Shown here in pieces: positions 37,281-45,635 of a stretch of 64,000 nt of DNA (position 1 is its first letter; every line of letters starts with the position of its first letter). The translations under genes were made by a program, and so were the position numbers. The notes below the pieces were generated by a model. That model made no database searches. It worked only from the letters and a program-made list of their open reading frames with translations, and was not told where the DNA came from. Source of the DNA: Verrucomicrobiia bacterium (lineage in GTDB: Bacteria > Verrucomicrobiota > Verrucomicrobiia > Verrucomicrobiales > DEV007); the NCBI GenBank assembly GCA_030425385.1, contig JAUIAH010000001.1, forward strand, positions 744,001-808,000. The letters run 5' to 3'.

Positions 37281-38759
37281 TCACGCTGTCACGTAGCGTG
37301 CGCGCAAATGGGCGAGATAATCCTTGGGCTCGGTAGCGCGCCCTGTGGCCTGCTCCATGAGTGCGCCCGGAAGGTGGCAGCTTCCGTGGTGGTGGATCTT
37401 CTGGTGCAGCCACTCTAGCAAACGCGTGTATCGTCCCTGAGCGAGATCGCTTTCCAGTCCTGACACTTGTTTCAGAGCGGCAGCGTAGAGTTGTGCGGCG
37501 TTCACATTCCCGAGGCTATAGGTGGGGAAATAGCCGAAAGCTCCCAGGCTCCAGTGAATGTCTTGCAAGCACCCCTCTGCGTCGTTGGCTACACGCAGCC
37601 CCGTCATTTCGTAAAACAAAGCGTTCCACGCTTCGGGGATCTCCGCGACCGTGAGCGCGCCTTCGATCAACGATTTCTCAATCTCAAAACGCACCATGAT
37701 GTGCAAATCATAGGTGACTTCATCCGCTTCGACCCGGATGAATGAGAGATGCGCTTGATTCACCGCGTGGGTCATGTCGTCGACGGTCCAATCCGCCAAG
37801 CTCGAAAAGTGCTGCTTGGCTTCGGGCAACCAGTGTTCCCAGAATGCTCGGCTGCGGCCAATCTGATTCTCCCAGAGGCGGGATTGGGACTCGTGGATGC
37901 CTAAGGAAACGGCTGTTCCGCTAGGCAATGCGAATTCATCTTGGCAGAGTCCTTGTTCGTAGAGGCCATGCCCCGTCTCGTGCAGCACGCCGAAGAGGGA
38001 ACTGGTGAAATCAGACTCGTCGTAGCGCGTGGTGAGGCGCGTGTCATAGGGTGCCAGGCGCGAGCAGAAGGGATGCGTGGTCGTGTCGATCCGTCCGGCG
38101 GCGCCATCAAAGCCGAAAGCCTGACAGACATGCCAGTTGAAGGCTTGCTGAGCTTCGACAGGATAGTGCCCTTGCAAGGAACGCGCTGGCGAGGCTTTCG
38201 TGCGGGCCGTGGCCGCGTCAACCAGGTCGACGAGAGGTGGCTTGAGTTCGGCAAAGAGGGCCTGAAGTTGAGCAGAGGTCGCGCCCCTCTCATACTCCTC
38301 AAGCAGCGCATCGTACGGGGATTCAGCGAATCCCCAGTGATCCGCCATCTCGCGTTTGAGGTCGAGTAGAGTCTCCAAATGAGGGCGGAAGCTTGCGAAC
38401 GCCCCCTCGGCGCGCGCCTTCTCCCACGCGGCGACGGCGAGACTGGAAGCTTCTTCTAATTTCCCAATGAGGCGTGTGGGGATCTTGCGCGCCCGTTCAT
38501 AGGCATGTCGCCACTCGCGGACATTGGCACTAGCGCGTTCGTCTAAGGCGGCGCCCTGACAAGTATCTAACCATACTTCAATGTCGTCCGCTGTCTTGAG
38601 TGCATGGGCGCGCTCTTGAAAGGCTGCCCGCTGTTTGGCCCGGTAGGCCACTCCTTTGGGTGGCAGATGAGTTTCCTGATCCCAAGAGAGCAAGGAGGAG
38701 CACGATTGGAGGAGCGCAATCTCCTCATGACGATCGACAAGGTCCTGGTAGGCGTTCAT
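37281..38759 (-). CDS. Metallocarboxypeptidase, M32 family (Taq-type)
   Basis: A 492-residue enzyme. The HExxH zinc motif appears as HETGHGLYEQG (about residues 255-265), with a downstream ESQSRLWENQIGRS segment that carries the third zinc ligand. The N-terminal helical region, starting NAYQDLVDRHEEIALLQS, and the family end, YTRLLEWLHQKIHHHG, are present. M32 enzymes remove C-terminal amino acids from peptides. The ATG at 38759 is used; a TTG at 38789 in frame is less likely. It is divergent from the lipoprotein at 38849. Confidence 0.94.
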   Translation of the reverse strand: MNAYQDLVDRHEEIALLQSCSSLLSWDQETHLPPKGVAYRAKQRAAFQERAHALKTADDIEVWLDTCQGAALDERASANVREWRHAYERARKIPTRLIGKLEEASSLAVAAWEKARAEGAFASFRPHLETLLDLKREMADHWGFAESPYDALLEEYERGATSAQLQALFAELKPPLVDLVDAATARTKASPARSLQGHYPVEAQQAFNWHVCQAFGFDGAAGRIDTTTHPFCSRLAPYDTRLTTRYDESDFTSSLFGVLHETGHGLYEQGLCQDEFALPSGTAVSLGIHESQSRLWENQIGRSRAFWEHWLPEAKQHFSSLADWTVDDMTHAVNQAHLSFIRVEADEVTYDLHIMVRFEIEKSLIEGALTVAEIPEAWNALFYEMTGLRVANDAEGCLQDIHWSLGAFGYFPTYSLGNVNAAQLYAAALKQVSGLESDLAQGRYTRLLEWLHQKIHHHGSCHLPGALMEQATGRATEPKDYLAHLRARYVTA

Positions 38760-38848
38760 GCAGGCAGCCTCTGGCGTGGTGAGTGGCAAGCAAGCCCCTT
38801 GTGAAAGTTCCTATTGATGCGCCGCGCGATCCGGTTTCGATTGGTGAA

Positions 38849-39418
38849 ATGAATCCATTCCCTACGCTTTGTTCCGCCGTCGCTGCGTGTCTGGTCGTGA
38901 CTCAATGCAGCCCCGCTCCTGAGGTGGACCCGAGCGCAGAGGGATCCACACCCGTCTTGAAATTGGAGGAAGGAGAATCTGTTTCGATTCGCAATGGCGA
39001 AGGGGCGAACCCCACCGGGATGTCGCCGATGGATGTGGTGTCTGGTCAAGCCCCAGGGGCTGCCGCAGCAGCTCCCAAGCCAGCAGTTTCTTCTAGCACT
39101 AGCAAGCCTCCTCTCCCACCAGGAATGCCGGATCTGGACAACCTCGTGGGCGAAGGCAATTGGAGTATCAAGCAGATCGGTGAAGGCACGGCCGGGCCCG
39201 GGGAAGGGCCGCGGGGGCCTGATGGCAAAGTCATTGATCCTCAAGCCTTTCTGAAGCAACTAGAAGCTCAGAAGGAGGCGCAGGGTGCTCCCGAACAGCC
39301 TACGGTTCCGGGGGATCAAACCATCCAGCTGAACCCGCTCGATCTTCAGCAAGAGGCCACCGAAGGCCGTCGCCTTGATGCAAGCGAGGCTCCATCTTTA
39401 CCAAAGAAGACCCCTTAG
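38849..39418 (+). CDS. Putative lipoprotein, Pro/Gly/Ala rich
   Basis: A 189-residue protein with an N-terminal hydrophobic signal and a probable lipobox around VVTQCS (Cys at about 20). The mature part is low-complexity and disordered: an Ala/Pro/Ser stretch (about 70-90), a PPGMPDLDNLVGEGNWSIKQI segment and a Gln/Glu-rich tail. No domain is recognised. The ATG at 38849 is just upstream of the signal. It lies 78 bp before the desaturase on the same strand. Confidence 0.6.
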   Translation: MNPFPTLCSAVAACLVVTQCSPAPEVDPSAEGSTPVLKLEEGESVSIRNGEGANPTGMSPMDVVSGQAPGAAAAAPKPAVSSSTSKPPLPPGMPDLDNLVGEGNWSIKQIGEGTAGPGEGPRGPDGKVIDPQAFLKQLEAQKEAQGAPEQPTVPGDQTIQLNPLDLQQEATEGRRLDASEAPSLPKKTP

Positions 39419-39495
39419 CGTCTCATATTTGCGAAAGCCATCCTTCGGCAGATTTGCCTTTCTAAAATCCCATTCCTGGGCATTCTCTGGGCCCC

Positions 39496-40647
39496 ATGAG
39501 TTCCTCCCGCATCCCCGCTGAACGCATTAACTGGATCACCAGTTTCTTTCTTGCAGGCACTGCACTCACCAGTTTGATCGGCGTGCCCCTCTACATCTGG
39601 CACTTCGGTATCAACGCGTTCGAAATCATTTCCTTCATCTTCTTTGTCTACGCGACAGGAATGAGCATCACCCTCGGCTACCACCGCCTCTTCTCGCACA
39701 AAGCCTTCAAGGCGAAATGGCCGGTCAAACTATGGACGCTCCTCTTTGGAGCCGCATCGTTCGAAAACTCTGCTTTGGATTGGGTATCCGACCATCGCAA
39801 GCACCACAAGCACGTGGATGAGGATGAGGATCCCTACGATATCTCGAAAGGATTCTTCTGGGCTCACATCGGATGGTTGCTGGTGAAGTTGCACCCCGAG
39901 CAGCCCATGGACAATGTCCCCGATTTGCGCCGCGACCGACTCGTCATGTGGCAGCATCGCTGGGTGCAGACGATCGCGGTCCTCGTTGGGCTCGTCTTGC
40001 CCACCCTCTTGGGTTACGGCTATGCCGTGCTGATTGGGGCCAATCCATGGATCGGTGCGCTCGGTGGGTTCCTCATTCCCGGTGTGCTCCGCATTGTCGT
40101 GGTGCAACACAGCACATTCTTCATCAATTCTCTCTGCCACTATGTTGGGCGTCGCCCTTACTCCACAGAGTCGAGCGCACGGGACAGCGGACTCATGGCG
40201 TTCTTCACGTTCGGAGAGGGCTACCACAATTACCACCACACCTTTCAGTGGGATTACCGCAATGGCGTGAAGCGGTTCAGCTTTGATCCCACCAAATGGG
40301 CCATCTGGCTGTGTTCCAAAGTCGGTCTGACCAGCCATTTAAAGCGTGTGCCCACCGAGAAGATTGTCCTGGCAGAAATGGCCGAAGCACGTCGTCGTGC
40401 CAGCGAGGCGATTGAGAAGGGGCAGGTGCTCCTTCCCAAGCTGAGCGAACACGCCGCCTCCATGATGGAGTTTCTCCATGAACTTTCTGAGGGCATGAGC
40501 CGCAGTTGCCACGAGCTTGAAGAGATTGTGAGCAAACGGGCGAAGACCTCGCGGGAAGCCCTGGAGCGCTATCGGGCCCAGACGCAGGAACTGCTCGACC
40601 ATCTAGCGGAATTTGGCCGCCTCAAGGCCGCTGGTGCTCTCAGCTAG
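39496..40647 (+). CDS. Membrane fatty-acid desaturase (acyl-CoA/lipid delta-9 type)
   Basis: A 383-residue membrane di-iron protein. The three histidine boxes are HRLFSH, HRKHHKH and HNYHH, separated by membrane helices in the usual pattern. It introduces a cis double bond into acyl chains, adjusting membrane fluidity. The final 100 residues (about 285-383) are a charged helical, coiled-coil extension (MAEARRRASEAIEKGQ and on) that is not part of the catalytic domain and is unusual for this family. Confidence 0.93.
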   Translation: MSSSRIPAERINWITSFFLAGTALTSLIGVPLYIWHFGINAFEIISFIFFVYATGMSITLGYHRLFSHKAFKAKWPVKLWTLLFGAASFENSALDWVSDHRKHHKHVDEDEDPYDISKGFFWAHIGWLLVKLHPEQPMDNVPDLRRDRLVMWQHRWVQTIAVLVGLVLPTLLGYGYAVLIGANPWIGALGGFLIPGVLRIVVVQHSTFFINSLCHYVGRRPYSTESSARDSGLMAFFTFGEGYHNYHHTFQWDYRNGVKRFSFDPTKWAIWLCSKVGLTSHLKRVPTEKIVLAEMAEARRRASEAIEKGQVLLPKLSEHAASMMEFLHELSEGMSRSCHELEEIVSKRAKTSREALERYRAQTQELLDHLAEFGRLKAAGALS

Positions 40648-40663
40648 TCGCAATCAGATTGCG

Positions 40664-40701
40664 GGAAGGTGGTTGACATCTGCCCTCCTTCCGCTAAAAG
40701 C
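40664..40701 (+). promoter_or_regulatory. Candidate promoter with inverted repeat before the metal-uptake operon
   Basis: TTGACA at 40673-40678 and TAAAAG at 40695-40700 (16-bp spacer) form a plausible sigma-70 promoter, placing the start of transcription only a few bases before the porin ATG at 40709. Arms GGAAGG (40664-40669) and CCTTCC (40687-40692) bracket the -35, which would suit a repressor. A further palindrome, CGCAAT-CAG-ATTGCG, lies at 40649-40663. The regulator encoded at the end of the operon is the natural candidate. Confidence 0.4.
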
Positions 40702-40708
40702 AAGCAAC

Positions 40709-42031
40709 ATGCATCAAGCGTGTCATTTGCGATCGATCTTCCTAACTCTGGGGCTCAGTATTGCCATAGGGCATGCGGGTGAACCCGAGTTCCTTTTAAA
40801 TGAGGACCTAGCCAAAGAATCGGCATCACGCGGCGTTGAGGTCGATTTGTGGACGGGGGAAGGCGTCAGCATTGGAGGCATTCTCTTTCCTCACATCCAC
40901 TTCTTGGCCGCGGCCGGCCTTTCGAGCGCGGATGCTCCGGAGAACTTAGCCCTGGGGCATCATGATCCCAACCGCGAGGGCATCACGATTCAGAATATCG
41001 AGTTCGGGAGTTCCTTGAGACTGGGCGATCATTTAGAAGGATTTGCCGTCTACGCGGCAGTCATCGATCAGAACGATGATTGGTCGGGAGAATGGGAAGA
41101 GGCTTTTCTGAAGTGGAAAGGGATTCCGGGCGGATTCGAGGTTCGCGGAGGACGTTATTTCAATCGCTTTGGTTTCTATAATGCCCTGCATCCTCACGGC
41201 TATTTCTTCGTTGATAAGGATCTGCTAGAGGGGCGTATGCTAGGCGAAGACAGCCTCACGACAGAAGGCGGCGAGCTCACTTGGAATCTTCCCACGCGTT
41301 ATCCGAGCGCCATTTCTTACTCTTACGGAGAAGCGCTCTTAGAAGACCATGCCCATGTGCATGGCGAGGAGGCGCACGCAGAAGAAGCCTTGTTCGAGGG
41401 GGAGTCAGGCTATTTCTCGGATGCCTTGCACACTCTCCACTGGATCGGGAAATGGAACTATAATGATTTCCATCAGTTCACAGGTCATGTGTCGGTCGCT
41501 TGGGGAGACAATGGGTTTGGCCGTGACAGCATGGTCTACGGCGCCGGACTGGAATACCTGTGGAGAGAGAATGGATTGGAAGCCGGCGGCCGCGCGTTCC
41601 GCTGGCGATTGGCAGCCATGTATCGCGAGATCGACGCCTACGGTGGTGGTCATCACGACGATCACGATCACGAAGAAACGGACGATCATGATCACGAGGA
41701 TGAAGATGACGATCACGATCACGAGGAAGAAGAGCATCACGAGGAGGACGACCTGGTATCTCGCACCCTTACTGAATGGGGGGTGTCATCGTCCTTACAC
41801 TTTCGTTGGAATCGCTATCTGGAAACGAGTCTCGGGGTTTCCTGGGTTGAGGGCATCGGTGGGGCTGGCCTCGATGAGCGGGTGCGTGTTTCTCCCCTCG
41901 TGACCTGGCATGCCACCGATCACTTGAGGGTGAAACTTCAATACAATTATGACCATGTGAGAGATGGGCGCGATGAGCACGGCGTGTGGTTAGGACTTGG
42001 CGTTGACTGGGGCGGGCCAGAAGTCCGATAG
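40709..42031 (+). CDS. Outer-membrane porin of the metal-uptake operon, His/Asp/Glu-rich loop
   Basis: A 440-residue protein with a signal peptide (about 1-24, ending GHAGE). It is then a beta-barrel with many aromatic, alternating strands (GGRYFNRFGFYNALHPHGYFF, RWNRYLETSLGVSW, LGLGVDWGG). A remarkable loop at about residues 310-345 is almost wholly His, Asp and Glu, and shorter His-rich segments occur near 215-230. This suggests capture of divalent metal outside the outer membrane. It precedes a ZnuA-like protein, an ABC pair and a Fur-family regulator on the same strand, so it is probably the outer-membrane entry for zinc (or manganese). Confidence 0.82.
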   Translation: MHQACHLRSIFLTLGLSIAIGHAGEPEFLLNEDLAKESASRGVEVDLWTGEGVSIGGILFPHIHFLAAAGLSSADAPENLALGHHDPNREGITIQNIEFGSSLRLGDHLEGFAVYAAVIDQNDDWSGEWEEAFLKWKGIPGGFEVRGGRYFNRFGFYNALHPHGYFFVDKDLLEGRMLGEDSLTTEGGELTWNLPTRYPSAISYSYGEALLEDHAHVHGEEAHAEEALFEGESGYFSDALHTLHWIGKWNYNDFHQFTGHVSVAWGDNGFGRDSMVYGAGLEYLWRENGLEAGGRAFRWRLAAMYREIDAYGGGHHDDHDHEETDDHDHEDEDDDHDHEEEEHHEEDDLVSRTLTEWGVSSSLHFRWNRYLETSLGVSWVEGIGGAGLDERVRVSPLVTWHATDHLRVKLQYNYDHVRDGRDEHGVWLGLGVDWGGPEVR

Positions 42032-42068
42032 ATGGAATCGATGTCATGCCGAGCACCCATGGAGAAAT

Positions 42069-42115
42069 GTGCTTGCAATGACTCTTTAGCGCGGTTTGTT
42101 GCAAGCCAATTGCAC
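42069..42115 (+). promoter_or_regulatory. Inverted repeat upstream of znuA-like gene
   Basis: GCTTGCAA at 42071-42078 and TTGCAAGC at 42099-42106 are perfect inverted copies 20 bp apart. GTGC and GCAC flank them, and a third TTGCA lies at 42110. This sits between the porin and znuA and would suit binding by a dimeric Fur-family regulator. No terminator is seen here. Confidence 0.4.
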
Positions 42116-42124
42116 TTAAGGTTT

Positions 42125-43027
42125 ATGAAGATAGTTTTAACGTTCCTTTCCTTGGGAGTGGCATGGACCCTCTCAGCTTCGGCCAATTTGAAAGTGGCGA
42201 CCTTGCACCCGGTCTTGACTGATCTGGCGCAACAGGTGGGCGGCGATCACGTCGAGGTCAACGGGCTCCTGAAGCTGGGTGGGGATCCCCATGATTTCGC
42301 ACCATCTGCCGCTGATATCCGTAGTTTGAGCACTGCAAAGCTTGTCCTGGCCTCTGGGAAAGGGTTGGAGCCTTATTTGGAGAAATTGTCGGACAACCTA
42401 TCGGAGGGGCAAGTTCTGTTAGAGGTGGGCCGTGCGATCCCGTCGATCACGATCTCGGAAGATAGCGCGCTCTTCGTGTGTTGCCCGCATCATAGTGAAG
42501 GGAGTTTGGACCCACACTGGTGGCACAGCGTGAAGGCCATGGAGCGCGCCACGGGTATTGTCGAGAAGGCGTTTGCGGAGTCGGATCCCGCGAATGCGAA
42601 GGTGTATAAGGAACGGGCCAAAGCTTACAAGCAGGAGTTGGAGGCGCTGGGGAAATGGGCACGGAAGGAAGTCGCCAAGATCCCGCGTTCACATCGCAAA
42701 CTAGCCACAGCTCATGCAGCGTTCACGTATTTCTGTCAGGAATTTGGATTTCAATCGATGCCGATTCAGGGGTTGTCCAAAGAGTATGAGGTGACGAGTC
42801 AGTATTTGGCGGACGTGGCTGAGGAATTGAAGGCGCATGAGATTCAGGCAGTGTTCCCCGAGGCGGCGTCGAATCCTAAAGTGTTAGGAGAGATGATCCG
42901 TGGCACGCAGGCTGGTTTGGGAACGCCCTTGTTTGCGGATTTCACCGGCAGTGAGAAGGCTCGCACCTACAAGCAGATGTTTGAACATAATGTGACGGTC
43001 ATTGTGAAGGCGCTTGGCAAGCGCTGA
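42125..43027 (+). CDS. Periplasmic zinc/manganese-binding protein (ZnuA/cluster 9 family)
   Basis: A 300-residue protein with a signal peptide (about 1-18). It is a cluster A-I/ZnuA-type binding protein with KVATLHPVLTDLAQQVGGD at the start. The metal ligands are visible as His in GGDPHDF, His in LDPHWWH, His in TAHAAFTYF and Glu in VFPEAASN. The His-rich loop that marks many ZnuA proteins is short here (CCPHHSEG). It hands the metal to the ZnuB-like permease encoded downstream. Whether zinc or manganese is bound is open; the ATPase resembles those of Mn/Zn systems. Confidence 0.92.
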   Translation: MKIVLTFLSLGVAWTLSASANLKVATLHPVLTDLAQQVGGDHVEVNGLLKLGGDPHDFAPSAADIRSLSTAKLVLASGKGLEPYLEKLSDNLSEGQVLLEVGRAIPSITISEDSALFVCCPHHSEGSLDPHWWHSVKAMERATGIVEKAFAESDPANAKVYKERAKAYKQELEALGKWARKEVAKIPRSHRKLATAHAAFTYFCQEFGFQSMPIQGLSKEYEVTSQYLADVAEELKAHEIQAVFPEAASNPKVLGEMIRGTQAGLGTPLFADFTGSEKARTYKQMFEHNVTVIVKALGKR

Positions 43028-43034
43028 CGGACGC

Positions 43035-43472
43035 ATGCGCGGGTTCCCACTCTTTCACACGGGGCTGATGGTAATCGCCCTAGCAGTGTTGGCGTGGCCG
43101 CTCATCATCCTGACACGACCGGCATCATCGGTACAAGCCGCGCCAGTCCAGCAGTCGGAGGCATCGCTTGCTGCGCACATTCCGGTACGTTTGGATGCCC
43201 GCTGGGCGCATGTGCCTGAGTATCTCCTGGTCTCACACTTAGGCGAGCCGCTTTGGGAGGCCGCGAGCTTGAGCGCTTTGCAAGCGGGCTTGGATGCGAC
43301 CCTGTCGATTCCAGAGGAAGGCGTCGATCTTGAGGTGACGGTGCGATGGCCGGAGGGCACGCCAACGTCGGCGTTGCAACTCACCGTCACGCCGGAGGCT
43401 TTGCCTGCCCAGGATCAGGTCCTGTGGGGAACAGTGGACGAGAGCGACGTGCTTACCTATCAATGGAAGTGA
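43035..43472 (+). CDS. Small membrane-anchored periplasmic protein in metal operon, unknown
   Basis: A 145-residue protein with one N-terminal membrane segment (about 8-25) and a beta-rich periplasmic domain (about 50-145, LDARWAHVPEYLLVSHLGEP and on). No known family is recognised. It lies 7 bp after znuA and 1 bp before the ATPase gene, so it is part of the operon and may be an accessory subunit. No metal-ligand clusters are visible. Confidence 0.72.
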   Translation: MRGFPLFHTGLMVIALAVLAWPLIILTRPASSVQAAPVQQSEASLAAHIPVRLDARWAHVPEYLLVSHLGEPLWEAASLSALQAGLDATLSIPEEGVDLEVTVRWPEGTPTSALQLTVTPEALPAQDQVLWGTVDESDVLTYQWK

Positions 43473-43473
43473 G

Positions 43474-44235
43474 ATGAAAGCTCACGATTGCAAGAGTCAT
43501 CACGTCCTTGAAGTGGAGAATCTGTGCGTGAGCTATGGGAAAGTGCCAGCCGTGCGTGAAGTGGCTTTCGAAACCCAATGCGGGAAGAGCGTGGCGCTGG
43601 TAGGACCGAATGGCGCCGGCAAGAGCACCTTGTTGAAGGCACTGGCAGGATTGGAGCGCCCGGAGTGTGGCGAGATCCGCTGGCGAGGCCGAGCGATGAC
43701 GCAATCGAGTCACGAGATCGCCTATCTGCCTCAGCGCGAGGAGATTGATTGGAATTTCCCAGCGACCGTGCGTGGAATCGTCGACATGGGACGCTATCCG
43801 CACCTGGGCTGGTGGCGGCGCTTTCGCTCGGAAGACGCTGAGCGAGTCGATGCTGCGTTAAGAGCCATGGACCTGGAGGACCTACAGGATCGGCAAATCA
43901 GCGCGCTTTCAGGCGGGCAACAACAGCGAGCTTTCCTTGCGCGCGCCTTGGCTCAGGAAGCGCATGTGTTTCTGTTAGATGAGCCCTTCACCGGGCTGGA
44001 TGCCGATGCGCAAGAGCGGTTGCGAGCGTTGTTTGACTCGCTCAAAGCTGAAGGTCGTTTGATCATCGCTTCGCACCACGATCTGGACACGGTACCCAGC
44101 ATCTATGACGAAGTGCTCTTGCAGGCGACCACTCAAGTGGCCTTCGGTGCGGTCCATGAGGTATTCACATCACGGCATTTGAAACAAGTGTTTGGGCGCG
44201 CAATGGCCGTCATGGGGGGAGGTCAGACCGTATGA
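43474..44235 (+). CDS. Metal ABC transporter ATP-binding protein (ZnuC/MntB-like)
   Basis: A 253-residue ATPase. Walker A is GPNGAGKST, the Q-loop region is AYLPQREEIDWNFPATV, the signature is LSGGQQQRAFLARAL, Walker B is VFLLDEPFTGLD and the switch His is in IIASHHDLD. The LPQREEIDWNFP stretch is characteristic of the cluster of Mn/Zn/Fe ABC ATPases. It overlaps the permease gene by 4 bp. It powers metal uptake across the inner membrane. Confidence 0.94.
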   Translation: MKAHDCKSHHVLEVENLCVSYGKVPAVREVAFETQCGKSVALVGPNGAGKSTLLKALAGLERPECGEIRWRGRAMTQSSHEIAYLPQREEIDWNFPATVRGIVDMGRYPHLGWWRRFRSEDAERVDAALRAMDLEDLQDRQISALSGGQQQRAFLARALAQEAHVFLLDEPFTGLDADAQERLRALFDSLKAEGRLIIASHHDLDTVPSIYDEVLLQATTQVAFGAVHEVFTSRHLKQVFGRAMAVMGGGQTV

Positions 44236-45101
44236 ATTGGCTAACAGAACCCTTTGAGTGGGTGATCTATCAGCGCGCCTTGCTGGCGGCTGTCATCATT
44301 GGGTTTACGAATGGTTATGTCAGTGCCTACGTCGTCTTGCGGAAAGCGGCGTTGAAGACAGGTTCCCTTTCCCATGCGCTGCTCCCCGGGATCGCGGTGG
44401 CCATCTGGCTCTTCGGCCTGACCGCTTTCAATGCCTTTGCAGGAGCGGTGGTGGCAGCATTGATGATTGGCTTGGGGTCCTTGCTAGTGGCTCAAACATC
44501 ACGGATTGATCAGGACACCGCGTTGGGTGTTCTCTACACGGCGGCGTTCTCAGGAGGCATTGTCTTGCTTAATTTCGTCAATGCTCCGGGCGAGTTGGAG
44601 CATTGGTTGTTCGGGGATATCCGAGGGATGTCCGATAGCGATCTATGGACCGTGTTTGGAATCGCGGTCGCGTCTCTCGTGGGCCTCACATTGTTCAAGC
44701 GTCCAATCATTGTGATGCTGTTTGAGCCAAACGTCGCGCGGAGTTTAGGCATCCCGGTGACGATGATGAATTACCTGCTGTTTGCCCTCGTGATCTTTGT
44801 GCTCATTTCGTCGATCCAAGCCGTGGGCTGCATCTTGGCCCTCGGCTTGCTGGTCTCCCCAGGAGCGACCATGCTGCTGTTCACAGACTCACCCTCACGT
44901 TTGTTCTGGGGAGGAGGCTTCTTGGGAGCCATCTCTTCGGTCGCGGCTCTGATCGTTTCTTACTGGTTTGATTGGCCTCCAGGATCGAGCATCGTTCTGG
45001 TGCTGGGAGCGGTCTTCGTGATCGCGTTTGTCGCCAGCCCGCGCTATGGGCTTGCGAGTAAGTGGCGTCGGCGGCATGTTCATGACGTTTCTTCATCATG
45101 A
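44232..45101 (+). CDS. Metal ABC transporter permease (ZnuB/MntC family)
   Basis: A 289-residue polytopic protein with about eight membrane helices and family landmarks AALKTGSLSHALLPGIAVA near the N-terminus, DTALGVLYTAAFSGGIVLL in the middle and VGCILALGLLVSPGATMLL near the end. It forms the channel for Zn(2+) or Mn(2+). It overlaps the ATPase gene upstream and the Fur-family gene downstream by 4 bp each, so all are translationally coupled. Confidence 0.94.
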   Translation: MNWLTEPFEWVIYQRALLAAVIIGFTNGYVSAYVVLRKAALKTGSLSHALLPGIAVAIWLFGLTAFNAFAGAVVAALMIGLGSLLVAQTSRIDQDTALGVLYTAAFSGGIVLLNFVNAPGELEHWLFGDIRGMSDSDLWTVFGIAVASLVGLTLFKRPIIVMLFEPNVARSLGIPVTMMNYLLFALVIFVLISSIQAVGCILALGLLVSPGATMLLFTDSPSRLFWGGGFLGAISSVAALIVSYWFDWPPGSSIVLVLGAVFVIAFVASPRYGLASKWRRRHVHDVSSS

Positions 45102-45586
45102 GTGACGCCCATTCCCATACCCACTCTCACGGCCAATCGTGTGTGGTTTCGCGTGGTGAGACAGAGGCTCTGGTGGATGAATTTGTCGCTTCTCTGCGGG
45201 CGGATGGGTTCCGCCGTACGGACGCGTTGGTAGCGTTGTTGCGCGTGATGATCCGCAACCATCAACCCTACACCTTGGCGGAATTGGCAGAGGTCGAGGA
45301 TCTCCGCGAGCGGGATCAGGCCACGATCTATCGGCTCGTGATGAAGTTGAAAGACGCGGGCAAGATGCGCCAACTGAACTTGGCAGGACGCGTGAGCTAT
45401 TTCCAGCTCGTACTGCCCGGGCATCACCATGACTACCTCCGTTGTGAGTCATGTGGGGAGGTGCAAGAGGTGCCCTTGCCTTGTGCATTGGCCGAGGTGG
45501 AACGTGAACTCATGCATTCTCTGGGGTGGAAAGGTCTGCATCACGAACTGGAGTTCATTGGGTTGTGTCCCGCCTGTGCCGACTGA
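45098..45586 (+). CDS. Fur-family metal-responsive regulator (Zur-like)
   Basis: A 162-residue protein with an unusual His-rich N-terminus (SDAHSHTHSHGQSC). A winged-helix DNA-binding domain follows (about 45-100, ending RDQATIYRLVMKLKDAGKM). The dimerisation domain has the regulatory site GHHHDYLRCESCGE and a C-terminal CPAC. The two CxxC pairs form the structural zinc site. The last gene of the metal operon, it probably represses it when metal is plentiful; Zur rather than Fur or Mur is favoured by context only. Confidence 0.9.
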   Translation: MSDAHSHTHSHGQSCVVSRGETEALVDEFVASLRADGFRRTDALVALLRVMIRNHQPYTLAELAEVEDLRERDQATIYRLVMKLKDAGKMRQLNLAGRVSYFQLVLPGHHHDYLRCESCGEVQEVPLPCALAEVERELMHSLGWKGLHHELEFIGLCPACAD

Positions 45587-45635
45587 GTTCAGGGGGCGTT
45601 TTGACAAGGCTCAGAATCCGGGGGAGAATCTCTGC

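Noticed and set aside
41650-41745. Repetitive GATCACGATCACGAG-type DNA resembling a repeat array
   Set aside because: It encodes the His/Asp/Glu-rich loop of the porin in frame and is codon-level low complexity, not a CRISPR or a DNA-level repeat element.
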